Source of the DNA: Streptomyces griseicoloratus
GTDB taxonomy: Bacteria; Actinomycetota; Actinomycetes; Streptomycetales; Streptomycetaceae
Assembly: GCF_014534645.1 (NCBI RefSeq)
Contig: NZ_JACVQF010000199.1
Coordinates: 1-64,000, forward strand
Reading direction: 5' to 3'
Length of the DNA: 64,000 nucleotides
In this document: piece after piece, positions 1-8,043 of the stretch
Layout of the letters: the number at the start of each line of letters is the position of its first letter
Numbering within the stretch: position 1 is the stretch's first letter
Translations under genes and position numbers: made by a program
The notes under the pieces: generated by a model
The model's input: only the letters and a program-made list of their open reading frames with translations
Databases searched by the model: none
Told to the model about the DNA's origin: nothing

Positions 1-13
1 GAGGAACCCCTCG

Positions 14-751
14 TCACACCCGCCGAGCAGGCGCCGTCCCCTCGCTCCCGCCCTGCCGCGGGGGCGTGAGGCCGACGCCGCGGGCGAGGCGGTCCGCGGC
101 GTGCCGGAAGAACGTCTCCCGGTCCTCCACCACCCGGTTGAACTGCCCGAACACCTCGAACCCGATCAGCCCGAACAGCTCGGCCCAGGCCGCGACGAGC
201 GCGGTCACGGCCTCGGACGGCAGGTCGGGGGCGAGGTCGGCGGTCATCCGCTCGGCCTCGGGCCGCAGTCCGGCGGGCAGTTCGGGCAGGGCGAGACCGG
301 TGCTGCGGTGCGCGTCGCGCGTGATGCCGAAGAACACCTGGCCCACCCGGGCGGCGGGGGGGACGGTGTCCTGCGGGGCGGTGTACCCGGGGACGGGCGA
401 CCCGTAGATCAGCGCGTACTCGTGGGGATGCGCCAGCGCCCAGGCCCGCACGGCCTCGCACACGAGGGTCCACCGGCGGGCGGGGTCGCTGCCGGAGGCC
501 GCGTCGTGTGCCGATTCGGCGGCGGCGCCGATCGCGTTGTAGGCGTCGATGATGAGGGCGGTCAGCAGATCGTCGCGGCTGGGGAAGTAGCGGTAGAGGG
601 CGGAGGACGCCATGCCCAGCTCTCGGGCGACGGCCCGCAGCGACAGCTTGGCGGCGCCTTCCTCCGCGAGCTGTCTGCGCGCCTCGTCCTTGATGGCGGC
701 GGTGACCTCGATCCTGGCTCGGGCGCGGACGCCCCGTGCGGTGCTGCTCAT
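14..751 (-). CDS. TetR family transcriptional regulator, WHG-domain type
   Basis: About 245 aa. The N-terminal helix-turn-helix (roughly residues 10-60) reads as a TetR domain, with the recognition-helix segment LGMASSALYRYFPSRDDLL. The C-terminal half fits the WHG/TetR_C family: the stretch EYALIYGSPVPGY is typical. I start at the ATG at 751 because the longer reading (to 862) runs through the operator repeats. It is divergent from the F420-type oxidoreductase at 905. A phased array of GAGC-N3-GCTC palindromes fills the gap, so it very likely represses itself and that neighbour. The ligand is unknown. Confidence 0.9.
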   Translation of the reverse strand: MSSTARGVRARARIEVTAAIKDEARRQLAEEGAAKLSLRAVARELGMASSALYRYFPSRDDLLTALIIDAYNAIGAAAESAHDAASGSDPARRWTLVCEAVRAWALAHPHEYALIYGSPVPGYTAPQDTVPPAARVGQVFFGITRDAHRSTGLALPELPAGLRPEAERMTADLAPDLPSEAVTALVAAWAELFGLIGFEVFGQFNRVVEDRETFFRHAADRLARGVGLTPPRQGGSEGTAPARRV

Positions 752-775
752 GCCGACGAGTGTCCCATGGATCCG

Positions 776-879
776 GAGCAGTGCACACGTATGAGAGCAC
801 TGCTCTTGCTCTGGAGCGCCGCTCTCATGCACACTGAGGGCACGAACGAGAGCAGCGCTCACAAAAAGGAGCAGCGCTC
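776..879. promoter_or_regulatory. TetR operator array, four to five palindromes in 19-bp phase
   Basis: Four 11-bp palindromes of form GAGC(A/G)N(C/T)GCTC lie at 795-805, 814-824, 850-860 and 869-879, with a degenerate fifth (GAGCAGTGCAC) at 776-786. Start-to-start distances are 19, 19, 36 and 19 bp. The copy at 794-806 extends to a perfect 13-bp palindrome (AGAGCACTGCTCT). They sit between a divergent TetR gene and a DDN-like gene, so binding by that TetR protein is the natural reading. The binding itself is inferred. Confidence 0.8.
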
Positions 880-904
880 TCCCTATGCTCCCCGGGGGTC
901 ACCC

Positions 905-1360
905 ATGTCGTCGTCCTCGCCGTACTACCTCAAGGGCAGCCGGCTCAACGTCCGGCTCAACAGCGTCATCGGCTGGCTGGCCCGCCACGGCATCAGCCTC
1001 GCGGGCACCGCGGAGATGTCCGTCCGCGGCCGCAAGAGCGGACGCATGCAGCGCATCCCGGTCAACCCGCACACGTACGACGGCGGGCAGTACCTGGTCT
1101 CGGCCCGCGGCCACTCGCAGTGGGTGCGCAACATGCGCGCCGCCGGCGGCGGAGAGCTGCGCGTGGGACGCCGGGTCCGCGTCTTCACCGCGGTGGAGCT
1201 TCCCGACGAGGAGAAGCTCCCGATCCTGCGGACCTACCTGGAGAAGTGGGGCTGGGAGGTCAACCAGTACTTCGACGGGGTCACCGCGAAGTCCTCGGAC
1301 GAGGCGATCATCGCCTCCGCCCCCGACCACCCGGTCTTCCGGATCGAGGTCACGAACTGA
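905..1360 (+). CDS. Deazaflavin (F420)-dependent nitroreductase-family protein
   Basis: About 151 aa, the usual size of the DDN/PF04075 family of F420H2-dependent reductases. The segment GRKSGRMQRIPVNPHTYDGG is the family hallmark near the F420 phosphate site (roughly residues 40-60), followed by YLVSARGHSQWVRNMRAAGG. These enzymes use reduced F420 on quinones, nitro compounds or other small electrophiles; the substrate here is unknown. The ATG at 905 follows the operator array directly, suggesting induction when the divergent TetR protein is released. Its 3' end overlaps the convergent flavoprotein gene by 11 bp. Confidence 0.88.
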   Translation: MSSSSPYYLKGSRLNVRLNSVIGWLARHGISLAGTAEMSVRGRKSGRMQRIPVNPHTYDGGQYLVSARGHSQWVRNMRAAGGGELRVGRRVRVFTAVELPDEEKLPILRTYLEKWGWEVNQYFDGVTAKSSDEAIIASAPDHPVFRIEVTN

Positions 1361-2591
1361 CCTCGTCGGCCGCGGGACCCGCGGGACGGCGGTCCATGGC
1401 GGCGAGCGCCCGCTGCGCCAGAGGGTGGGCCCGGACCAGCTCGCCCAGGGACGTGGAGCCCTGCGTGATGTCCTTGAACGCCCTCCAGGCGGGACGGAAG
1501 CCGGTCAGCGCCGCGTGGAACAGGCCGGGGCGGCGCTCGAACACCGCCAGCATCCGCTTGCCCACGCTCATCTCGACCCCGAGCCCGGCCTTGACGGCGA
1601 ACGCGTAGTTCAGCGCCTGCTTGCGGGTGTCCACGGCGTCGTGGGCCTCCGCGATCCGCACCGCCCACTCCCCCGCGAGCCGTCCCGACCGCAGCGCGAA
1701 GGAGATCCCCTCGCGCGTCCACGGCTCCAGCAGCCCCGCCGCGTCGCCGCACACCAGCACCCGCCCGCGCGACAGCGGCGAGTCGTCGGCACGGCAGCGG
1801 GTGAGATGACCGGAGGAGATGCTCGGTTCGAAGCCGGACAGACCGAGCCGGCCGATGAAGTCCTCCAGGTACCGCTTGGTCGCCGCGCCCTCGCCCCGGG
1901 CCGAGATCACACCGACCGTCAGGGTGTCGCCCTTGGGGAAGACCCAGCCGTAACTGCCGGGCATCGGACCCCAGTCGATGAGCACCCGCCCACGCCAGTC
2001 CTCGGCCACCGTCTCGGGCACCGGGATCTCCGCCTCCAGGCCGAGGTCCACCTGGTCGAGCTTCACCCCGACGTGCGCCCCTATCCGGCTGGCGCTGCCG
2101 TCCGCGCCGACCACGGCGTGGGCCAGCACCGTCTCGCCGCCCTGGAGGACGACGGCGACCGTTCGCCGGTCCGGCACCGCCGACCCGTGCTGCTCGACCC
2201 GCGTGACCGTCACGCCGGTGCGCAGCTCGGCGCCCGCCTTCTGCGCGTGCTCGACCAGCTGCTGGTCGAACTCGGGCCGGTTGATGAGCCCGAACAGCAT
2301 CTGCCGGGAGCGCCGGGTGCGGGTGAAGCGGCCGTTGTGCGAGAACGTCACCGCGTGCACACGGTCACGGAAGGGCAGCTCGAAGCCGGGGGGCAGCGCG
2401 TCGCGGGAGGGGCCGATGATGCCCCCGCCGCACGTCTTGTAGCGGGGCAGCTCCGCCTTCTCCAGCAGCAGCACGCGCCGCCCCGCGACCGCCGCCGCGT
2501 AGGCGGCCGAGGCCCCTGCCGGTCCCGCGCCCACCACGACGACGTCCCACACCTGACGCGCGTCGTCCGCCGAAGAGTTCTCGCTGCTCAC
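1350..2591 (-). CDS. Geranylgeranyl reductase family FAD-dependent oxidoreductase
   Basis: 413 aa. The N-terminal Rossmann FAD motif is VVVVGAGPAGASAAYAAA (about residues 17-34), followed by the PRYKTCGGG signature of the geranylgeranyl-reductase family. The second FAD motif VLVCGDAAGLLEPWTREGI lies near residue 290. Family members reduce isoprenoid chains (chlorophyll, archaeal lipids, menaquinone) or act in related flavin chemistry; the actinobacterial substrate is not fixed. It appears to be transcribed alone, with the M20 dipeptidase gene divergent across about 140 bp. Confidence 0.87.
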   Translation of the reverse strand: MSSENSSADDARQVWDVVVVGAGPAGASAAYAAAVAGRRVLLLEKAELPRYKTCGGGIIGPSRDALPPGFELPFRDRVHAVTFSHNGRFTRTRRSRQMLFGLINRPEFDQQLVEHAQKAGAELRTGVTVTRVEQHGSAVPDRRTVAVVLQGGETVLAHAVVGADGSASRIGAHVGVKLDQVDLGLEAEIPVPETVAEDWRGRVLIDWGPMPGSYGWVFPKGDTLTVGVISARGEGAATKRYLEDFIGRLGLSGFEPSISSGHLTRCRADDSPLSRGRVLVCGDAAGLLEPWTREGISFALRSGRLAGEWAVRIAEAHDAVDTRKQALNYAFAVKAGLGVEMSVGKRMLAVFERRPGLFHAALTGFRPAWRAFKDITQGSTSLGELVRAHPLAQRALAAMDRRPAGPAADEVSS

Positions 2592-2734
2592 GATGGTCTA
2601 CTGCTCCGATCAAACCGCATGCCGCACCTGACCCCCGCATCCTACGGCGGCATCGCCGCAGGCCACTGTGGGAGGATCGGCCTACCAGCCCAAGTACTCC
2701 TCGGTACAACGTCGCACCCACAAGGAGCGTGCCC

Positions 2735-4090
2735 ATGTCGTCGAATCCGGTCGCCGAGACCGTCGCCTCGTTGATGCCCCGGGCGAAGGCGGAGCTCACC
2801 GAACTGGTGGCCTTCAAGTCGGTGGCGGACTTCGACCAGTTCCCCCGCAGCGAGAGCGAGGGCGCCGCGAACTGGATAGCGCAGGCGCTGCGCGCCGAGG
2901 GCTTCGAGGACGTGGCGCTGCTGGACACGCCGGACGGCACGCAGTCGGTGTACGGCTACCTGCCCGGCCCCGAGGGCGCCAGGACGGTTCTCCTCTACGC
3001 CCACTACGACGTGCAGCCGCCGCTGGACGAGGCCGGCTGGGTCACCCCGCCGTTCGAGCTGACCGAGCGCGACGGCCGCTGGTACGGGCGCGGCGCCGCC
3101 GACTGCAAGGGCGGCGTGCTGATGCACCTGCTGGCCCTGCGCGCGCTGAAGGCGAACGGCGGCGTGCCGGTGCACGTCAAGGTGATCGCCGAGGGCTCGG
3201 AGGAGCAGGGCACGGGCGGCCTGGAGCGGTACGCCGAGGCGCACCCGGACCTGCTGGAGGCGGACACCATCGTCATCGGCGACGCGGGCAACTTCCGGGT
3301 CGGCCTTCCGACGGTCACCTCGACGCTGCGCGGCATGACCCTGGTCCGGGTGCAGGTCGACACGCTGGAAGGCAACCTCCACTCCGGCCAGTTCGGCGGC
3401 GCCGCCCCCGACGCGCTGGCCGCGCTGATCCGCGTACTGGACTCGCTGCGCGCCGAGGACGGCTCGACGACCGTCGACGGGCTGACCGGGGACGACCGGT
3501 GGGACGGCCTGGAGTACGACGAGGAGCAGTTCCGCCGGGACGCGAAGGTGCTCGACGGCGTGCAGCTGATCGGCTCCGGCACGGTCGCCGACCGCATCTG
3601 GGCCCGCCCCGCCGTCACCGTCCTCGGCATCGACTGCCCGCCGGTCGTCGGCGCCACCCCGTCGGTGCAGGCGAGCGCCCGGGCGCTGATCAGCCTCCGG
3701 GTGCCGCCGGGCGTGGACGCCGCCGAGGCCACCAAGCTGCTCCAGGCGCACCTTCAGACGCGCACGCCGTGGGGCGCGCGGGTGCAGGTCGAGCAGATCG
3801 GCCAGGGCCAGCCCTTCCGCGCCGACACGACGAGCCCGGCGTACCAGGCCATGGCGGACGCGATGGCGGTGGCGTACCCCGGGCAGGAGATGCAGTACGC
3901 GGGACAGGGCGGCTCCATCCCGCTGTGCAACACCCTCGCCGCGCTCTACCCGCGGGCGGAGATCCTGCTGATCGGCCTGAGCGAGCCGGAGGCGCAGATC
4001 CACGCCGTGAACGAGAGCGTTTCCCCCGAGGAGCTGGAGCGGCTGTCGGTGGCGGAGGCGCTGTTCCTGCGCAACTACGCGGCGAGCTGA
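2735..4090 (+). CDS. M20 family dipeptidase (zinc metallopeptidase)
   Basis: 451 aa. The two-zinc M20 motifs are in order: YAHYDVQPP (His90, Asp92), GRGAADCKGG (Asp123), EGSEEQGTGG (catalytic and zinc Glu156/157), GDAGN, and a C-terminal IHAVNES histidine. The middle holds the dimerisation insert. This is the carnosinase-like dipeptidase type, cytoplasmic with no signal peptide. AAGGAG at 2722-2727 sits seven bases before the ATG at 2735, favouring it over the GTG at 2729. A hairpin follows the stop. Confidence 0.93.
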   Translation: MSSNPVAETVASLMPRAKAELTELVAFKSVADFDQFPRSESEGAANWIAQALRAEGFEDVALLDTPDGTQSVYGYLPGPEGARTVLLYAHYDVQPPLDEAGWVTPPFELTERDGRWYGRGAADCKGGVLMHLLALRALKANGGVPVHVKVIAEGSEEQGTGGLERYAEAHPDLLEADTIVIGDAGNFRVGLPTVTSTLRGMTLVRVQVDTLEGNLHSGQFGGAAPDALAALIRVLDSLRAEDGSTTVDGLTGDDRWDGLEYDEEQFRRDAKVLDGVQLIGSGTVADRIWARPAVTVLGIDCPPVVGATPSVQASARALISLRVPPGVDAAEATKLLQAHLQTRTPWGARVQVEQIGQGQPFRADTTSPAYQAMADAMAVAYPGQEMQYAGQGGSIPLCNTLAALYPRAEILLIGLSEPEAQIHAVNESVSPEELERLSVAEALFLRNYAAS

Positions 4091-4116
4091 GCACGCCACC
4101 CGCTCTGCCGACCGCA

Positions 4117-4146
4117 GAAGGCCCTCGCCACCGGACGGGGGCCTTC
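4117..4146 (+). terminator. Probable terminator of the M20 dipeptidase gene
   Basis: GAAGGCCC (4117-4124) pairs with GGGCCTTC (4139-4146), extendable by two pairs including a wobble, around a loop of about a dozen bases. It lies 27 bp past the dipeptidase stop and ends just before the next gene start at 4161. Confidence 0.55.
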
Positions 4147-4160
4147 CCTACGGTCGTCCC

Positions 4161-4865
4161 ATGGACGTCATCGAGCTCCTCCCCCGACTGCGCCTGCTGC
4201 GCTTCCCGGTCGGCCAGGCCTACCTGTGGCGCGACGGCGACGAGCTGACGCTGATCGACGCCGGACCGGCCGGGTCGGGCGCCCGCATCACCGAGGCCGC
4301 CGAAGCACTCGGCCGCATCAGGCGCGTGGTCCTCACCCACTTCCACGAGGACCACGCGGGCGGCGCCGGGGAGGTCGCCGCGCTCACCGGCGCCGAGGTC
4401 CTGGCCCACGCGCTGGAGGCGCCCGTCGTGCGCGGCGAGGTGCCGGGCCCGCCACCGGTGTTCGAGGACTGGGAGCGCCCCCTGCACGCGGAGGCCGTCC
4501 GGCGCCTGCCCCGAGGCGGCTTCGAGCGCCCGGCACGGGTGACGGAGGTGTCCGGTGGCGACGTCCTCGACTTCGGCGGCGGCGCGCGCGTCGTGCACGT
4601 CCCCGGCCACACGGACGGCAGCGTCGCGCTGCATCTGCCGCGCCACGGCGTGCTGTTCACGGGCGACACCGTCGCCGCGTCACCCGTCGACGGCAGCGTG
4701 ATGCCGGGCGTGTTCAACACCGACCGGGACCGGACCGTCGCCTCCTTCCGCCGGCTGGCCGGACTGGACACGGAGGTGGCGTGCTTCGGCCACGGGGACC
4801 CGGTGACCGCCCGGGCCGGCGAGGTGCTGCGGAAGGCGGCGGGGACACGGGCGGCTTCCGGCTGA
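4161..4865 (+). CDS. Metallo-beta-lactamase fold hydrolase
   Basis: 234 aa. The core metal motif THFHEDHAGG (His60, His62, Asp64, His65) is present, followed by VPGHTDGSVALHL, the bridging FTGDTV aspartate, and the last metal ligand in CFGHGDP. This is a complete glyoxalase-II/lactonase-like MBL fold with a two-metal site. No signal peptide or membrane segment is seen, so the protein is cytoplasmic and the substrate unknown. It ends two bases before the convergent NUDIX-fusion gene. Confidence 0.9.
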   Translation: MDVIELLPRLRLLRFPVGQAYLWRDGDELTLIDAGPAGSGARITEAAEALGRIRRVVLTHFHEDHAGGAGEVAALTGAEVLAHALEAPVVRGEVPGPPPVFEDWERPLHAEAVRRLPRGGFERPARVTEVSGGDVLDFGGGARVVHVPGHTDGSVALHLPRHGVLFTGDTVAASPVDGSVMPGVFNTDRDRTVASFRRLAGLDTEVACFGHGDPVTARAGEVLRKAAGTRAASG

Positions 4866-4867
4866 GC

Positions 4868-5911
4868 TCAGCCGACCGGAGTGCCGGCCTCCAGATAGTG
4901 CGCCGCCCCGCGTTCCCGGGCCCGCAGGGCCCAGCGCAGACGGGCGTAGCGGACCGGGGGCAGCAGGTCGGCGGCCTCCTCCTCGGTGACGAACCGCCAG
5001 TCGCGCAGCTCGGGACCCGGCAGCAGCAGCCGTCCGGCGGCCGCGGAGTCGAGCCGTCCGCCGTCGAAGAGCAGGCGCAGCCCTCCGAAGCCCGGAGGCG
5101 CGGGCGACTCCCAGTCGACGACCAGCAGGGCCGGTACGTCGTCCAGGACGATCCCGGTCTCCTCGGCGACCTCGCGCATCCCCGCGCGGGCGGGTGCCTC
5201 CCCGGATTCGACGACGCCGCCGGGGAACTCCCAGCCGGGCTTGTAGGTGGGGTCCACGAGCAGGACCCGGTCCTGTTCGTCGAAGAGCAGGACGCCGGCG
5301 GCGAGGGTCTCGGAGGTGGGTTCCGGGGTCTGCACGATGTCACAGGCGGGCACGGTGCCCGCGCTGACCGCCTCGGCGATGCGGGAGGCGGCCTCGTACG
5401 GGGTGAGGCTGCTGGTGTCCACGGGGTGGGCGTCGGCGGTGAGCCAGGAGGCGAGGGCGGCGCGGTACGGCTCGATGTGGTCGTACGCCCACTGCCGTAC
5501 CCGCAGTTCGCCGTCGGGGAGGTCGGGCGGGACCTCGCGGCAGGCTATTCGTTCCCGCAGGATCGTTTCGGCCGGGGCCAGGAGAATGTGCCTGACCGGG
5601 ATCCGGCGGGCCGCGAGACCGCCGAAGATCTCGTCGCGGTACTCCTGCCGCAGCAGGGTCATGGGGACCACGAGGGTCCCGCCGAGCTCGGCGAGCATCG
5701 CGGCCGCCGTGTCGATCACGAGGCGGCGCCAGATCGGGAGGTCCTGGAAGTCGCCGGCCTCCGCGAGGCGTTTGGGCGGCAGCAGGTGTGCGAGCGCTCC
5801 GCCGATGACCTCGGGGTCGAAGAGCGTGCTGTTCGGGATCAGTTCGATCAGTTCCCGTGCGGTGGTCGTCTTCCCCGCACCGAACGCGCCGTTGATCCAG
5901 ACGACGGTCAC
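4868..5911 (-). CDS. P-loop kinase-like domain fused to a NUDIX hydrolase
   Basis: 347 aa with two modules. Residues 1-190 form a P-loop NTPase with Walker A GAFGAGKTT (8-16), like chloramphenicol phosphotransferase/shikimate kinase-type small-molecule kinases. Residues 203-347 are a NUDIX domain whose box matches GX5EX7REUXEEXGU at 232-254 (ends REVAEETGI). A small-molecule kinase joined to a pyrophosphohydrolase suggests nucleotide or modified-metabolite salvage; the substrate is unknown. The gene stands alone, converging on the MBL hydrolase gene. Confidence 0.88.
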   Translation of the reverse strand: MTVVWINGAFGAGKTTTARELIELIPNSTLFDPEVIGGALAHLLPPKRLAEAGDFQDLPIWRRLVIDTAAAMLAELGGTLVVPMTLLRQEYRDEIFGGLAARRIPVRHILLAPAETILRERIACREVPPDLPDGELRVRQWAYDHIEPYRAALASWLTADAHPVDTSSLTPYEAASRIAEAVSAGTVPACDIVQTPEPTSETLAAGVLLFDEQDRVLLVDPTYKPGWEFPGGVVESGEAPARAGMREVAEETGIVLDDVPALLVVDWESPAPPGFGGLRLLFDGGRLDSAAAGRLLLPGPELRDWRFVTEEEAADLLPPVRYARLRWALRARERGAAHYLEAGTPVG

Positions 5912-5994
5912 AGGTCCCCCTCTTCCGTTGGCCCCCTGTGGCTTGCCCGCTCCACCCTGCCACGGAAACCAGCCCCAGTTGAGGGCGCACGAAA

Positions 5995-6031
5995 CGGCGC
6001 CGGCGCCCCCGGACGAGGGGCACCGGCGCCG
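5995..6031 (-). terminator. Hairpin terminator after the small exported protein gene
   Basis: A 15-bp stem with one mismatch (5995-6009 with 6017-6031) and a 7-base loop lies 19 bp downstream of the stop of the gene at 6050-6241. Confidence 0.6.
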
Positions 6032-6049
6032 CGCGGAGGATCCTGCGGG

Positions 6050-6241
6050 TCAGCCCCTCGCGCCGAGGACGGCGTTGTCGAGGGGCAGGTTCTGGGCGTC
6101 GACGGTGCGCTCCACCGTGCCGAGGGTCTCCTCCACCTCGACGGTGACCGGGAGTTCGCCATGGGCGTGGGACGGGGTGACGGCCGCGACGACGAAGCCG
6201 GTGGCGAGGGAGGCGATGGCGAGCATGCTGCGCTTCTTCAT
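6050..6241 (-). CDS. Small exported protein, function unknown
   Basis: 63 aa. The start MKKRSMLAIASLATGFVVAA plus TPSHAHG gives a short signal peptide: positive n-region, about 16 hydrophobic residues, and AHA-like cleavage around residue 27. The mature part is only about 36 residues (PVTVEVEETLGTVERTVDAQ, then NLPLDNAVLGARG). No cysteines, so it is neither a lipoprotein nor a typical chaplin or rodlin. It resembles the many small secreted proteins of Streptomyces. A hairpin lies just downstream. Confidence 0.7.
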   Translation of the reverse strand: MKKRSMLAIASLATGFVVAAVTPSHAHGELPVTVEVEETLGTVERTVDAQNLPLDNAVLGARG

Positions 6242-6885
6242 GCCGGACTCAACGCGCTCACCGCCCCGGGGTCACGGCCGGGCCACGGATGGCGCCCGCG
6301 GCCGCCGCCCGGCCGGCCACTGTTCACTCGAACGGCGGCCACCGGCCGGGCAGAGGCGGGCTGACGACTACTCGGTGGCTGCTGCCGGGGCCGGTGGCTC
6401 AGGTCCGGGTTCGGGCGACGGCGGTTCGTGCCGCCGCGGTGACGGTGGGACGTGCCGGCACGGTGACGGTGGTTCGTGCCGCCGCGGTGACGGTGGGACG
6501 TGCCGGCACGGTGACTGTGGGACCTGCCGGCACGGTGACGGTGGGACCTCCCGGCACGGTGATGGTGGGACCTGCCGGCACGTCACCCTGGGACCGCCCC
6601 GGCCGGCCGGCCACCCGCCCACGGCCCCCGGGGGAGCCGACGCCACGTCAAGGCCCTGGACAGCGGCGCCGATCGCCACCCGGAGCGCCTTCACGCCACC
6701 GTCGGCCCGCCCAGCCGGCCGACCACCTCCCCGCGGCCACCGGGGAGCCGGGGCCAATGCCAGGGCCACCACCGGCCGCGCCGACGGCTGCCCCGGAAGG
6801 CGCCCTCACACCACCGTCCCCCACCCGGGTGGCCCCGCGCGACCCGCGCAGGGCTGCCGGGGCGCCAGGCCGGGCAGGGCCCGTC
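6242..6885. other. Gene-poor gap of about 640 bp with a minisatellite
   Basis: No convincing gene here. All long open readings are Arg/Pro/Ala-rich and several frames stay open at once because the DNA is so GC-rich. The left half holds seven 24-bp repeats (listed separately). The right half (6600-6885) is proline/arginine-coding in every frame, with no ribosome site or domain seen. The upstream promoter of the small exported protein should lie just right of 6241. Confidence 0.6.
6423..6590. repeat. 24-bp tandem repeat, seven units in two alternating types
   Basis: Seven units of exactly 24 bp start at 6423, 6447, 6471, 6495, 6519, 6543 and 6567. Type A begins GGTTCGTGCCGCC (units 1, 3); type B begins GGGAC(G/C)TGCCGGC (units 2, 4, 5, 7; unit 6 has CTCCCGGC). 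Most units end CGGTGACGGT. Read on the minus strand, the units would encode an eight-residue Pro-Thr-Val-Thr-Val-Pro-Ala-Gly/Arg-type repeat, but the period being a multiple of three is the only coding hint. Confidence 0.9.
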
Positions 6886-7839
6886 TCAGACGCCCGCCGC
6901 CGTCACTCCCGCCGTCCTGCTGAGCGCGGCCGCGGCCGCTCCCACCAGGCCCGCGTCCGTGCCCATCTGCGCCGGAACCACCGCCAGGCGCTGCACGAAG
7001 GACAGGGTCGCGTACTCGGTGAGGGCCTTGCGGAGCGGGGCGAAGAGCACGTCGCCCGCCTTGCCCACGCCGCCGCCGATCACGGCGATGTCGATCTCCA
7101 CGAGGGTCGCGGTGGCGGCGATCCCCGCGGCCAGCGCCTGCGCGGCCCGCTCGAAGGAGGCCACCGCCACGGGATCGCCCCGGCGGGCCGCCGCGGCCAC
7201 CGCGGCGGCCGACGTGTCGCCGTCCGGGCCGGGCCGCCAGCCGTCGTCGAGGGCGCGCCGCGCGATGTTGGGGCCGCTCGCCATGCGTTCGACGCAGCCG
7301 CGCGCACCGCACGGACACGGATCGCCGTCCAGGTCCACGCTGATGTGCCCGATGTGGCCGGCGTTCCCGGTCGGGCCGGGGTGCAGGCGTCCGTTGAGCA
7401 CCAGACCGCCGCCGACCCCCGTCGACACCACCATGCACAGCGCGTTGTCGTGTCCGCGGGCGGCGCCCTGCCAGTGTTCGGCGGCCGTGATGGCCACCCC
7501 GTCGCCGATCAGCTCGACGGGCAGGTCACCGGCGGCGGCGCGGACCCGCCGGACCAGCGGGTAGTCGCGCCAGCCGGGCACGTTCACCGGGCTGACCGTG
7601 CCCGCGGAGGCGTCCACCGGGCCGGCGCTGCCGATGCCGACGGCCGTGGCCCTGTCCCACAGCGGCGAGGCGATCAGCTCTCCGAGCACCCCCTCGACGG
7701 CCCGCATCACGGTCTCGCCGTCCTCCCGGGCGGGCGTCGCGCGCTGCGCCCGCGCCTGGATCCGGCCGTGGCCGTCCACCAGCGCTCCGGCGATCTTGGT
7801 GCCGCCGATGTCCAGCGCGGCCACGAGGTCGGTGTGCAT
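6886..7839 (-). CDS. ROK family sugar kinase
   Basis: 317 aa. N-terminal ATP phosphate-binding motif ALDIGGTKIAGALVDGHG (about 8-25), catalytic aspartate in ELIGDGVAIT (Asp113), and the ROK zinc motif GDPCPCGARGCVE (about 172-184). The usual E-x-G-H sugar-contact motif reads HIGH here (GNAGHIGHISVD), a variant that may change sugar choice. There is no N-terminal DNA-binding domain, so this is an enzyme of the glucokinase/N-acetylhexosamine kinase type rather than a ROK repressor. It is divergent from a LacI gene, with a perfect LacI-like palindrome between, which points to sugar-induced expression. Confidence 0.9.
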   Translation of the reverse strand: MHTDLVAALDIGGTKIAGALVDGHGRIQARAQRATPAREDGETVMRAVEGVLGELIASPLWDRATAVGIGSAGPVDASAGTVSPVNVPGWRDYPLVRRVRAAAGDLPVELIGDGVAITAAEHWQGAARGHDNALCMVVSTGVGGGLVLNGRLHPGPTGNAGHIGHISVDLDGDPCPCGARGCVERMASGPNIARRALDDGWRPGPDGDTSAAAVAAAARRGDPVAVASFERAAQALAAGIAATATLVEIDIAVIGGGVGKAGDVLFAPLRKALTEYATLSFVQRLAVVPAQMGTDAGLVGAAAAALSRTAGVTAAGV

Positions 7840-7947
7840 CAGTGTCGGATCTCCCCGTCAACCATGAGAATCACAAGAAGAACAGCAGGCCGGTCGCACG
7901 GTGACGGCACGGACCCGAGTTTGCGATGGACAGTGTCCCCCGCATCT

Positions 7948-7959
7948 GACAACGTTGTC
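7948..7959. promoter_or_regulatory. LacI-type operator GACAACGTTGTC
   Basis: A perfect 12-bp palindrome with the central CG typical of LacI-family operators. It lies between the divergent ROK kinase (start 7839) and the LacI regulator (start 8044), about 110 bp upstream of the kinase and 85 bp upstream of the regulator. Binding by the neighbour is inferred. Confidence 0.75.
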
Positions 7960-8043
7960 CAGGCTCTATGCTCGACGCCACATCCTCATACAAACGCATG
8001 ACCGACACATCCCCTGTGGAACGACAGGAGCCGACGCAATCCC

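Noticed and set aside
885-2774. Long plus-strand readings over the flavoprotein and dipeptidase genes
   Set aside because: Arg/Gly/Ala-rich shadows of genes on the other strand or frame, with no domain and no ribosome site.
6368-6772. Minus-strand Pro/Arg-rich proteins of 134 and 71 aa across the minisatellite
   Set aside because: The repeat alone explains the pattern. No ribosome site, signal peptide or domain was seen, so I list only the repeat.
6289-8001. 570-aa plus-strand reading through the 24-bp repeats and the ROK gene
   Set aside because: It is opposite the clear ROK kinase and stays open only because of GC content; no family match.
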